This document shows positions 1-6,415 of a DNA stretch of 14,307 nt, piece after piece (the stretch's first letter is position 1; each line of letters starts with the position of its first letter). The DNA is taken from the NCBI GenBank assembly GCA_030621535.1, contig JAUXHM010000008.1:1-14307 (forward strand), given 5' to 3'. This DNA is from Candidatus Methanophagales archaeon (GTDB lineage Archaea; Halobacteriota; Syntropharchaeia; Alkanophagales; Methanospirareceae). Below the pieces are notes generated by a model. It was not told the origin of the DNA. It ran no database searches and saw only the letters and a list, made by a program, of their open reading frames with translations. Position numbers and translations under genes: made by a program.

Positions 1-654
1 AAGTAGCCGTTTGCCCCATCCTTCGGGTACCAACCTCAAGTCTTCACTTCCGCGCATTTTACCACTATGCTCCTCTTGCGTGTCTTTAAAATCGTTCATA
101 TCGAGCCCGGTGCCCATCACATAATCCACTATCTCCCTCCTTTCTCTGCTTCCAAGTCCTCGCACCTCTTCGGTCCCTATATGTATGTGATAGCCTCGTG
201 ACCCGGAAAAAACCAGTTCTATATCCTTCTCGTGAAATCCGAAATCGTTGAGCATGAAGTCAATCAGTTTCTCTGTTTCTTTTTTCACCTGCACCAGCAA
301 ATCCTCATAAGAATACTGTTGGAGCTCTGTTTCGCTCACAATGTGGTCAGCATCAAGGTCAAAAATCAGGTCAGCGCCAAGCCAGCCCTTATTCGCCATA
401 TCTGCTGCGGGATATTTGTAAATAGCCGCGGAATGATATGCATGAGCCGGTGCGTTCTCCCTGAGGTAACTCGCTAACTCTTTTTCCGTGGCAAACGATT
501 TGTGCCGCCTCATCACGAGCTTCTCCGGGAAGTAGCGGTCTAAAAAGACGAATCCCCATTCCCGCATCCAGAAATCTTTCGGTATGCTTATCCTCGCACG
601 GCTGTAATACTCTTCAAATTTTGTTCGCACGAATAGTTTTGTTTTTTCGTTCAT
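1..654 (-). CDS. priS: DNA primase small (catalytic) subunit PriS, 3' end cut by window edge
   Basis: Catalytic subunit of the archaeal/eukaryotic-type primase, which with PriL makes RNA primers at the replication fork. The first 218 residues are present and the frame stays open to base 1, so the C-terminal part lies outside the window. The acidic metal-binding motif FDLDADH is at residues 98-104, with D99 and D101 the likely catalytic pair. The nucleotide-binding motif SGSRGYHIH is at residues 150-158. Both are hallmarks of the family. The ATG at 654-652 is preceded by AAGAGGG at short spacing, which supports this start. The toxin gene upstream ends only 36 bases away on the same strand, so priS may share its transcript or use a promoter hidden inside it. 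Family assignment is secure from the two motifs and the order of the surrounding residues. Confidence 0.95.
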   Translation of the reverse strand, partial: MNEKTKLFVRTKFEEYYSRARISIPKDFWMREWGFVFLDRYFPEKLVMRRHKSFATEKELASYLRENAPAHAYHSAAIYKYPAADMANKGWLGADLIFDLDADHIVSETELQQYSYEDLLVQVKKETEKLIDFMLNDFGFHEKDIELVFSGSRGYHIHIGTEEVRGLGSRERREIVDYVMGTGLDMNDFKDTQEEHSGKMRGSEDLRLVPEGWGKRLL

Positions 655-690
655 TTCCCTCTTATGAAGCGAATAAAAAAATGCCTTTCA

Positions 691-1094
691 ATTTACCTTA
701 GCCAATTCTCAACTCGTAGACCCGGAATTTTATCAAAGTCGCCATCATCTGAGACAAGAGTGAAGTTTCGTGTATCTGTTATCGCTGCTATCAATATATC
801 CGCATCTCCAATAAGTTCCCCTTTCCGCTGTAATTCTGCGTAGATTTCCGCAGCCCTATCAAAAATAGCTTGATTATCTAATAATACTAAACCGTATTCT
901 TTGCATAGTTGATCAAAAAATTGTAATTGTTTTCGGGCATCTTTAGCTAAAAGTCCACGTTTAATCTCATAATAACTAACCCCATTTATAAAAATATCAT
1001 CCCCCAGTAAAATAGTTTCCTGAGCTCTCCTTTTCACCTTTTCGTTGCTCTTCATGATAGCGGTGATAATGTTTGTATCCATTATGTATCTCAT
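691..1094 (-). CDS. vapC: VapC-like PIN-domain ribonuclease (type II toxin)
   Basis: Small PIN-domain protein of 133 residues, the usual VapC length. Such toxins are metal-dependent endoribonucleases that cut tRNA or rRNA when their antitoxin is lost. The acidic site is complete: D6 in MDTN near the start, E43 in YYEIKRG, D97/D99 in GDADILIAA, and D116 in the VSDDGDFDKI segment. An active enzyme is therefore expected. The start codon overlaps the stop of the upstream gene as ATGA, the normal arrangement for translational coupling of an antitoxin-toxin pair. Codons are richer in A+T than in the neighbouring housekeeping genes, which fits horizontal acquisition. The partner is not one of the common VapB folds, so the VapC label rests on this protein alone. 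A role as a stand-alone PIN nuclease cannot be excluded. The coordinates allow for the stop codon at the low end; the coding part ends near 693. Confidence 0.88.
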
Positions 1095-1453
1095 TTGAAA
1101 AGGGGTCTCCGTTTTACTGCCGCCTCAAAAGCTTCGAGCTGTTCTGGAGTTAGATCGTCCAATATCCCGGACATTGCTTCCAGTGCCATAATTTTTCTTA
1201 TTCTTTTAGTAAGCACATCTTCAGGAATTGATATTCGTTCAAGTGGTAATTTATCTAACAGATCAGATAAAGACTCAAAAAGCTTGTTTTTATCCACTCT
1301 TTTGAAGATGCCCTCTTCACTAATTAACTTATCTATCAATTCTGACATCTGTTTTAACAGTTCGTCCCTTTTTCTCCCTCTTCTATAAGATTCTTCAGTG
1401 TGAAATGGATATTTTACAATTTCTATATCCCGATATGTTGGCTCATATGCCAT
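1091..1453 (-). CDS. Probable antitoxin partner of the PIN toxin, unrecognised family
   Basis: A charged, helix-rich soluble protein of 120 residues just upstream of the PIN toxin and overlapping it by four bases (ATGA). Order, size and overlap argue for an antitoxin. The sequence does not show an obvious AbrB, ribbon-helix-helix, Phd or HTH motif. The middle (about residues 28-70) is an amphipathic Leu/Ile/Lys-rich region, and the C-terminal end reads MALEAMSGILDDLTPEQLEA and then a short basic tail, a likely toxin-wrapping segment. I prefer the ATG at 1453: GGAGG at 1466-1462 is 8 bases from it, against 5 from a GTG at 1456. No DNA-binding segment is clear, so autoregulation may use another factor or an unrecognised fold. 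Function is inferred from context only. Confidence 0.7.
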   Translation of the reverse strand: MAYEPTYRDIEIVKYPFHTEESYRRGRKRDELLKQMSELIDKLISEEGIFKRVDKNKLFESLSDLLDKLPLERISIPEDVLTKRIRKIMALEAMSGILDDLTPEQLEAFEAAVKRRPLFK

Positions 1454-1495
1454 CACTCAAACCTCCTTTACATGATTATCTATCAGCACCATATA

Positions 1496-1506
1496 ATTTA
1501 TATAAC
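1496..1506 (-). promoter_or_regulatory. TATA box for the toxin-antitoxin pair
   Basis: Read on the minus strand this is GTTATATAAAT. The expected transcription start, about 25 bases downstream near 1472, would leave a leader of about 20 bases that carries the GGAGG ribosome site. It lies six bases from the oppositely directed hisG box. Confidence 0.5.
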
Positions 1507-1512
1507 GCAATA

Positions 1513-1524
1513 GTTATAAATAAA
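1513..1524 (+). promoter_or_regulatory. TATA box for hisG
   Basis: GTTATAAATAAA lies about 55 bases before the hisG ATG, predicting a start of transcription near 1545 and a leader of about 30 bases with the purine-rich ribosome site. Its first six bases form an inverted repeat with the opposed box (TATAAC at 1501-1506, GTTATA at 1513-1518). Confidence 0.5.
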
Positions 1525-1574
1525 ATCCTTCTGCTTTTTCACCGTAATATAAAGAGGAAAAAGGAAAAAGAAAC

Positions 1575-2450
1575 ATGATAACCATCGTAATCCCGAAGGG
1601 CAGTTTAGAAGCCCAAACGCTGCTGCTGTTCAAACAGGCAGACCTGGAAATAAAAGTAACAAACAGGGAATACAATCCGAGCATCGAAGACCCGCGGATA
1701 GAGCGTGTGAAGATATTGAGACCGCAGGAAATCCCGGAATACGTTGAGAAAGGGTATTTTGACCTCGGCATCACAGGCAGAGATTGGATTGCGGAAAGAG
1801 GCGCGGATGTAGTGGAGATAGCGGATTTGAGCTACAGCAAAATGGCAGAAAAAGAAGGCGCTGTAAAAATTGTCCTGGCTGTGCCGGCGGACCGAACGGA
1901 GATAAACGAAGCGAAGGACGTGCCACCGCAAAGTAAAATAAGCACTGAATACCCCAAGCTTACAAAATCGTTCTTTGACAACCTTGGCATTCCTGTGCAG
2001 ATATTTTTCTCCTACGGCGCTACAGAAGCAAAGGATATGATGGATGGTATTGTCGAACTCACGGAGACCGGGGAAACGCTGCGAAAAAACAACTGGCGGA
2101 TTATACACACGATACTGGAATCGCACACGAAGTTAATAGCGAATAAGGATTCGTGGAACGACTCGAGCAAGAGGGCGGAGATAGAGGAGATAAAGACGCT
2201 TCTTTCCGGTGTGATAGAAGCACGAGGAAAGGTATTGCTCAGCATGAACGTTGCCGAGACTAAATTGAAGGAAGTAATGTCTGCACTCCCGGCGATGAAA
2301 AAGCCGACGATTTCACAACTTTACGAGCAGGATTATTACGCAGTTGAAACGGTAGTGAGCAAGCGTGAGGTGAACGTTTTAATACCGAAATTGAAAAGTA
2401 TGGGTGCAGAGGACATTATTGAGATGAATATAACCAAGATAGTGCAGTGA
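1575..2450 (+). CDS. hisG: ATP phosphoribosyltransferase, long form (HisG)
   Basis: Catalyses the first step of histidine synthesis, joining ATP and phosphoribosyl pyrophosphate to give N1-(5-phospho-beta-D-ribosyl)-ATP. At 291 residues it is the long hexameric form that needs no HisZ. The two periplasmic-binding-like catalytic lobes span about residues 1-210, with LGITGRDWI near 62-70, KISTEYPKL near 120 and the PRPP-binding segment SYGATEAKD near 150. The last ~80 residues, from about IEARGKVLL to the end, form the ACT-like domain through which histidine inhibits the long enzyme. The start is preceded by AAGAGGAAAAAGGA and follows a good TATA box. No other his gene is next to it, as is common in archaea where the pathway is scattered. 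It converges with adkA, with 17 bases between the two stops. Confidence 0.97.
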   Translation: MITIVIPKGSLEAQTLLLFKQADLEIKVTNREYNPSIEDPRIERVKILRPQEIPEYVEKGYFDLGITGRDWIAERGADVVEIADLSYSKMAEKEGAVKIVLAVPADRTEINEAKDVPPQSKISTEYPKLTKSFFDNLGIPVQIFFSYGATEAKDMMDGIVELTETGETLRKNNWRIIHTILESHTKLIANKDSWNDSSKRAEIEEIKTLLSGVIEARGKVLLSMNVAETKLKEVMSALPAMKKPTISQLYEQDYYAVETVVSKREVNVLIPKLKSMGAEDIIEMNITKIVQ

Positions 2451-2467
2451 GTGGATAACCCCACCAC

Positions 2468-3076
2468 TTAAGGTTTGGGTTCTGATTCAGACAACCGGTT
2501 CATCAGCACAAAAAATCCCTCTGCCGCTTTATCCAGCGCTCCGTCATGATTCTCTATTATTTTCACCGCTGCCCCGGTAAGACACGCATACGCCATTGAC
2601 ATCGCTCGGTTCATAAACTGATGCTCTTCTATACTGCTTTCTGCCTCTGCGTCTCTTTCCCGTGTTTTGTCCTTCTGCCTCCGTGCAGCTATTTCTTCAG
2701 CGGTGGCTTCTATCAGCACGAACTGGTCTGGCTTCAGTTCTCGCAATACATGCTCGGGCAATCCCGGAAGGTACCCCAGCGGCATTTTTATCGTGCAGTG
2801 CGTATCTACAATAAGATTCATATTTTCGCTCATCTTTGATATTTTTTTACACGCCCGCATCTGTATCTCACGCTGTTTTTCACCCGATAACGTTCTCACC
2901 CCATCCCTATTCGCCACCAATCCGTTTTCCAGTGCCGTTTCATACATTACATCTCCATAATTCACGGATTTGAACACGATGCTTTCTTCTCTCCCTTTCA
3001 GTTTTAAATTTAACGCCTCTTCTATCACCGTTGACGACCCGGTACCTGGCATTCCTGTTACGACAATTAAAACCAT
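2468..3076 (-). CDS. adkA: Archaeal-type adenylate kinase
   Basis: Converts ATP plus AMP to two ADP in the cytoplasm. The 202-residue protein belongs to the archaeal trimeric AdkA family rather than the bacterial Adk family. The P-loop near residues 8-16 reads GMPGTGSST, lacking the usual lysine, which is typical of this family (the methanococcal enzyme has GVPGVGGTT). Other family landmarks are VNYGDVMYE near 38-46, DTHCTIKMPLGYLPGLP near 92-108, and the lid-like arginine segment around RQKDKTRERD followed by EEHQFMNRA. The start ATG at 3076-3074 has GGAGGGG about eight bases upstream, and a TATA box lies at 3118-3126. In many archaea adkA sits in the secY ribosomal cluster; here it stands alone between hisG and an exported protein. 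Confidence 0.96.
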   Translation of the reverse strand: MVLIVVTGMPGTGSSTVIEEALNLKLKGREESIVFKSVNYGDVMYETALENGLVANRDGVRTLSGEKQREIQMRACKKISKMSENMNLIVDTHCTIKMPLGYLPGLPEHVLRELKPDQFVLIEATAEEIAARRQKDKTRERDAEAESSIEEHQFMNRAMSMAYACLTGAAVKIIENHDGALDKAAEGFFVLMNRLSESEPKP

Positions 3077-3117
3077 TTTAATTCCCCTCCTCGTTTATCT
3101 GCTTATCTATCACCAGC

Positions 3118-3126
3118 TATTTAAAT
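3118..3126 (-). promoter_or_regulatory. TATA box for adkA
   Basis: On the minus strand the box reads ATTTAAATA inside GATTTAAATAGC. It predicts initiation near 3097 and a leader of about 20 bases holding the GGAGGGG ribosome site. Confidence 0.45.
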
Positions 3127-3161
3127 CATGTATAGTAGTTGGTAAAGAGATTAAATAAGCG

Positions 3162-3199
3162 AAAAAATAAAAAATCGGGTGGTCTCTATGACCCTCCGA
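3162..3199 (-). terminator. Hairpin plus T-tract terminator after the exported-protein gene
   Basis: On the minus strand, arms TCGGAGGGTC (3199-3190) and GACCACCCGA (3184-3175) pair at 8 of 10 positions around a 5-base loop. They are followed at once by TTTTTTATTTTTT (3174-3162). The T-tract alone would suffice in archaea, and the added stem gives it the look of a bacterial intrinsic terminator. It lies 42 bases beyond the stop codon at 3241 and before the adkA promoter. Confidence 0.6.
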
Positions 3200-3240
3200 C
3201 CTTTTCCCTTTTCTTTATTCAAACACTGCAGCCATCACCA

Positions 3241-3942
3241 TTATCGCACCGATTTTATATTCCCCGTTGCCTTATTTGTTTCCTTCCTCTGTATCTGCCC
3301 TAGTGGACGCATGTCGAGCAAAACGCTGTACTCACCGGTATAATCGCCTTCACTCATGGTCAGCTCACCTTCGCCTATCCGGGCACCCTCATAGCGCATA
3401 ACGGCCATACTAATATGCCCAGCAATGCTCATGTTTTCACTTGGTTCTAAATTCCTTAAGGGACCTACGATATCGGCGTCAAACACTCGATTCCCATCTG
3501 TTCCATTATCAACCGACATGTTAACAAGTCGGTAGTGGTTTTCTCCGAGTCGCAGATGCCCTTGATAGATGGGCCGTCCACCTGCTCCCTCGATTTTTGC
3601 TTTTAGCTCTTCGATGTTCGTGTCCCCACCCATGAGTTCTCGGATGTATCTCGGTTGAAAGAACCTGCGCTTGACGATATGCACCCTGAGCACGTGGAAC
3701 TCATCAGCCTCATTTATGGCAAAGCCGTACCCACTGTGAACGATTCTAATTGGTGCTCTCTGAGCTCTGTTTGTAGATATTTCTTCCGCAACTCCACCCG
3801 CCGACATTGCCTTCGCTACTTTACCCATTGCATTCTCTTTTTGCACTGGTTGTGACACCGCGACGCCCGTCGCTACGATACTCAGCAACAGCAGCGCTAC
3901 CACCACGCCCACGCACAAAACCCTTCTTTTTACGTGTTCCAT
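3241..3942 (-). CDS. Exported protein of unknown function
   Basis: I do not recognise the family. The 233-residue product starts with a basic stretch (HVKRR) and a hydrophobic core at residues 8-29 ending ATGVAVSQ, a good Sec signal peptide or N-terminal anchor. The mature part is hydrophilic with alternating strand-like segments, and there is no further membrane helix. Cysteine is absent from it, which argues against a lipoprotein or metal centre. The segment around residues 110-175 (KAKIEGAGGRP, ADIVGPLRN) may form a small beta domain. The ATG is preceded by GGAGGT at 3956-3951. The promoter carries a GTTC-box array, and the upstream gene encodes a membrane-anchored DNA-binding protein, so regulated surface expression is likely. 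The C-terminal 13 residues may result from a frame change: another frame continues to a stop at 3215 with a hydrophobic tail. Confidence 0.75.
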   Translation of the reverse strand: MEHVKRRVLCVGVVVALLLLSIVATGVAVSQPVQKENAMGKVAKAMSAGGVAEEISTNRAQRAPIRIVHSGYGFAINEADEFHVLRVHIVKRRFFQPRYIRELMGGDTNIEELKAKIEGAGGRPIYQGHLRLGENHYRLVNMSVDNGTDGNRVFDADIVGPLRNLEPSENMSIAGHISMAVMRYEGARIGEGELTMSEGDYTGEYSVLLDMRPLGQIQRKETNKATGNIKSVR

Positions 3943-3954
3943 TTTTTGTTACCT

Positions 3955-4043
3955 CCGTTCTCACCTTGTTTTGAACGATATAAAAGGGTAACACAGAACC
4001 GTTCGTTCAAAAAACTGTTCAAACCGTTCATTTTCGTTCACCT
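3955..4043 (-). promoter_or_regulatory. Operator-rich promoter of the exported protein
   Basis: The TATA box at 3978-3986 reads CTTTTATAT on the minus strand and predicts initiation near 3955, just before GGAGGT and the ATG at 3942. It is bracketed by a perfect 10-bp inverted repeat: TTTTGAACGA at 3969-3978 and TCGTTCAAAA at 4003-4012. Farther upstream three more variants of the same half-site follow (CTGTTCAAAC at 4015, CCGTTCATTT at 4024, TCGTTCACCT at 4034), spaced 12, 9 and 10 bases apart. A GAACCGTTC mini-palindrome lies at 3996-4004. The far end overlaps the last codons of the upstream winged-helix gene. This is a strong candidate operator; the cognate protein is inferred, not shown. 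Confidence 0.6.
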
Positions 4044-4996
4044 TTTGATAAAAACCAATCTGAGAGTTCTATAACGTTCATTCTGCCCCGTTCTTTCTTT
4101 ATGATTATCTTCCTTCTTTCGAGAGAGCGAATGATACCGGTCAATGACGATTTTGGGATCTCCGTTTCATATCTGAGATCCGCCTGAGTCATTTCTCCGT
4201 TGTGTTTGAGCAGCGCATTTATAATCGCACGCTCCCTATCCGTTAGCGTCTCCATTACCCGCAGCATATCTGCTGTAGTTTCGATTACTTCCCTTTTAAC
4301 CGCGGTCGCCCCCCCTTCGTGGCGAGTGCCCCCGCCCCCTTTTTTCATCCGGGCAATGGCAATGGCGATGATAAGGGCAAGAGTCAAAGCCGCGAGAGCT
4401 ATCGCGAGTGATAAATAGCCGAAGCTGAACCCGGAACCTGAATCGATGCCCTCGCCTCCTGTTTCCTCGAGCGGCTGCTGGTATTCGATTATGGTCACAG
4501 GACTTTCAACGTTACACCCTTGAATATCTATGACGAAGGAATCGTTGGAGATCGCCGTAGAATGAGCAAGTCCCTGTGAGCAGCTGATATCCCCCAGCAT
4601 CACGCCGCAGGGCAAATAAAAAATCGTATGATATTCGGTATAGCAAGCATAAGCGTCGGTTGTGAAATTTATTGACCATCTGTCCCCGTATTTACATGTT
4701 AACGCGTTTGTAAGTGCATATAATTGGTTTGTATCATTGGCATAGGTATATTCAGACAATTCCAAAAAAGGCAGATTGTCGCTATCAATATCTTCGCGTT
4801 CGACGTACCCTATTACAAGCGCTTTACCGGTTTCATCCACATAGATGTCCAGAATTAGCTCCTTGAAATAGGTATCGTTAACCGAAGCATAAGGCCCATA
4901 ATCATCATTATAGCCTGCGGTGGGCGTTGTAATAGCTATGGTTATGATTATAGCGACGAGAAGTTGCAATAAACCCGATTTAGTGTTTTTTACCAT
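4028..4996 (-). CDS. Membrane-anchored winged-helix regulator, paralog 1
   Basis: A predicted one-component signal-transducing regulator of 322 residues. An N-terminal hydrophobic stretch (residues 9-28) ending PTAG looks like a signal peptide or anchor. It is followed by an extracytoplasmic domain of about 160 residues with four or more cysteines and the segment YVDETGKALVIGYVE. A membrane helix is at about 194-216, then a basic stop-transfer (RMKKGGGG), and a C-terminal winged-helix domain at about 248-318. The DNA-binding part reads LTDRERAIINALLKHNGEMT, a likely recognition helix EIPKSSLTGIIRSLERR, and a wing. The arrangement resembles membrane-bound HTH proteins widespread in Euryarchaeota, where an outside domain controls an inside repressor or activator. 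It overlaps the upstream paralog as TGATG, so the two are translationally coupled. The ligand is unknown. The 3' end overlaps the operator-like array of the next gene. Confidence 0.85.
   Translation of the reverse strand: MVKNTKSGLLQLLVAIIITIAITTPTAGYNDDYGPYASVNDTYFKELILDIYVDETGKALVIGYVEREDIDSDNLPFLELSEYTYANDTNQLYALTNALTCKYGDRWSINFTTDAYACYTEYHTIFYLPCGVMLGDISCSQGLAHSTAISNDSFVIDIQGCNVESPVTIIEYQQPLEETGGEGIDSGSGFSFGYLSLAIALAALTLALIIAIAIARMKKGGGGTRHEGGATAVKREVIETTADMLRVMETLTDRERAIINALLKHNGEMTQADLRYETEIPKSSLTGIIRSLERRKIIIKKERGRMNVIELSDWFLSKGERK
4951..4977. repeat. 27-bp direct repeat shared with 5991-6017
   Basis: This stretch, coding for the signal-sequence region of paralog 1 (begins TAGCGACGAGAAG on the plus strand), is identical over 27 bases to 5991-6017 in paralog 2. 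It is the best-conserved nucleotide block of the tandem duplication. Confidence 0.85.
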
Positions 4997-6036
4997 CAGT
5001 CAATTAAAAACCACTCTGAAAGTATTATAAGATTCGTTCTACCCCACTCTTTCTTCTTGATAAGTTTCCTCTTTTCGAGAGACCGGAGGATAGCGGTCAA
5101 TGACGACTTAGGAATTTCCGTTTCGTATCGGATGTCCACCTGGAACATCTCCCCTCCGTGCTTGATTAGCGCATTTACAATCGCTTGCTCCCTATCCGTC
5201 AGCGTCTCCATCACCCGTGCCATTTCGCGGGTGATTATGATTCCGCCTTTTTCGGTTCTTGGCGCTTCTGTGTGCTCGGTGCTGCCTGTGCCGGTATTGG
5301 TGTTGCTACAGGTATCGGTGTTGATGCCGATATTCTGTTGGGCATCTTTTACCCCCCTTATCTTCATAATAGCGATGATAAGCGCCAGCACCAGAGCTAG
5401 AGCCAAAACCGAGAGGCCAACGATAGGAATCAAATACTTAGAACTAACAACGCCAGACCAGAACCCACCATCTGCCCCACCCGTCTCCGTCTCCTTAAGT
5501 GGTTGCAGGTATTCAATTGAGGTCATAGGCGTTTCAACGTCATAGCCTTGAATATCTACAACAAATGACTTGTTAGACGACATCACAAAATAGTCCAGCC
5601 CGTGAGAACACTCGATTTTTGCCAATCGCACATTGCCGGGCAAATAAAACGTTGTATGATATTCAGCATAACAATTATTAGTTGTAAAATTCATCACCCA
5701 CCGGTCGCCGTACTTCCACGTCAATGCGTTTGTAAGTGCATATAGCTGATTTGTATCGTTCTCATAAATACACTCTGATTCTGACGTTTCTAAAAAAGCT
5801 AACGTTTCAACATCTTCCTGTTCCACGTATCCCGTTACAAGTGCTTTGCCCGTTTCGTCCACGTAGATATTCAGAATAAGCTGTTTGGAATAGACATTGG
5901 TGTCGTTAACAGAAGCATGAGGGGCATAATCATCATTATAGCCTGCAGCGGGCGTTGTAATAGCTATGGTTATGGTCAAGGTTATAGTTATAGCGACGAG
6001 AAGTTGCAATAAACCCGGTTTAGTGCTTTTCATCAT
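4996..6036 (-). CDS. Membrane-anchored winged-helix regulator, paralog 2
   Basis: Upstream sister of the preceding regulator, same domain order in 346 residues: hydrophobic N-terminus (about 9-31), outside domain to about 195, membrane helix about 201-224, long linker, winged helix about 272-345 with EIPKSSLTAILRSLEKR as recognition helix. Much of the outside and DNA-binding sequence is shared (for example ETGKALVTGYVE, NDTNQLYALTNALT, DIRYETEIPKSSL). Two things differ. The signal sequence is lengthened to ITITLTITIAITT by short tandem repeats. The linker carries a Thr-rich run, NTDTCSNTNTGTGST, absent from paralog 1. I place the start at the ATG 6036-6034, which aligns with the paralog's start; the codon before it is ATT and there is no clear ribosome site. 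It follows the small hypothetical gene by 27 bases and is probably co-transcribed with it. Confidence 0.85.
   Translation of the reverse strand: MMKSTKPGLLQLLVAITITLTITIAITTPAAGYNDDYAPHASVNDTNVYSKQLILNIYVDETGKALVTGYVEQEDVETLAFLETSESECIYENDTNQLYALTNALTWKYGDRWVMNFTTNNCYAEYHTTFYLPGNVRLAKIECSHGLDYFVMSSNKSFVVDIQGYDVETPMTSIEYLQPLKETETGGADGGFWSGVVSSKYLIPIVGLSVLALALVLALIIAIMKIRGVKDAQQNIGINTDTCSNTNTGTGSTEHTEAPRTEKGGIIITREMARVMETLTDREQAIVNALIKHGGEMFQVDIRYETEIPKSSLTAILRSLEKRKLIKKKEWGRTNLIILSEWFLID
5991..6017. repeat. 27-bp direct repeat shared with 4951-4977
   Basis: Second copy of the identical block, in the signal-sequence region of paralog 2. Identity falls on both sides, where the extra Ile/Thr codons of this copy begin. 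Confidence 0.85.
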
Positions 6037-6063
6037 CAATCAATTTTGCTGGTGGCTGATTTT

Positions 6064-6366
6064 TTAACCCACTTCCATCCCTTCTTCCTTCTCACTTGGC
6101 TTTCCCGCACCACCCGGCAGCCGCTTCATCTCCTCGGGCACATTCGCTCGCAGTATGTTCGTAGAACGGATATGATAGACCGGGTCGCCGGTCATCGGGT
6201 CGTAGTCCTCAGTGCGAATAATGCTGCTCACAACTGTCTTGAACTTTAATGTCGTGCCGTCTTCCAGCTTATATTCGTTCCAGTCCTCTTTTACCGTCTC
6301 AAAATCCACGCCCATCGCTTCTACTTCCCTTCCATTTGGTAAACGCACTTTCAATTTTTCCTTCAC
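6064..6366 (-). CDS. Small conserved hypothetical protein
   Basis: A soluble acidic protein of 100 residues with no signal peptide or membrane helix. The core, about residues 22-72, is a run of predicted strands (YKLEDGTTLKFKTVVSSIIR, then DPMTGDPVYHIRSTNILRA), like a small beta-barrel or SH3-type fold. The tail is Gly/Lys/Glu-rich and probably disordered. It reminds me of short conserved euryarchaeal hypothetical proteins, but I cannot name a function. The start is GTG at 6366-6364, which follows AAAAGG directly. The TATA box at 6391-6400 predicts transcription starting within a few bases of that GTG, so the message may be nearly leaderless. It leads the run of minus-strand genes containing the two membrane regulators. 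Confidence 0.75.
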   Translation of the reverse strand: MKEKLKVRLPNGREVEAMGVDFETVKEDWNEYKLEDGTTLKFKTVVSSIIRTEDYDPMTGDPVYHIRSTNILRANVPEEMKRLPGGAGKPSEKEEGMEVG

Positions 6367-6390
6367 CCTTTTAATTTTTAGTTCTTTATT

Positions 6391-6400
6391 CTATATATAA
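6391..6400 (-). promoter_or_regulatory. TATA box for the small hypothetical / regulator operon
   Basis: The minus strand reads TTATATATAG. Initiation about 25 bases downstream, near 6370, matches a near-leaderless message beginning at the GTG 6366. A dispersed repeat abuts it 16 bases upstream. Confidence 0.5.
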
Positions 6401-6415
6401 AACATAGTGATTTAC

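Noticed and set aside
232..477. An 81-codon open frame on the plus strand
   Set aside because: It lies within the antisense of priS, whose motifs are clear.
2450..2468. Small inverted repeat AGTGG/CCACT between the stops of hisG and adkA
   Set aside because: Five-base arms with no T-run; too weak to call a terminator.
5057..5545. A 162-codon open frame on the plus strand
   Set aside because: Antisense to the second membrane-anchored regulator; its hydrophobic appearance mirrors that gene's codons.
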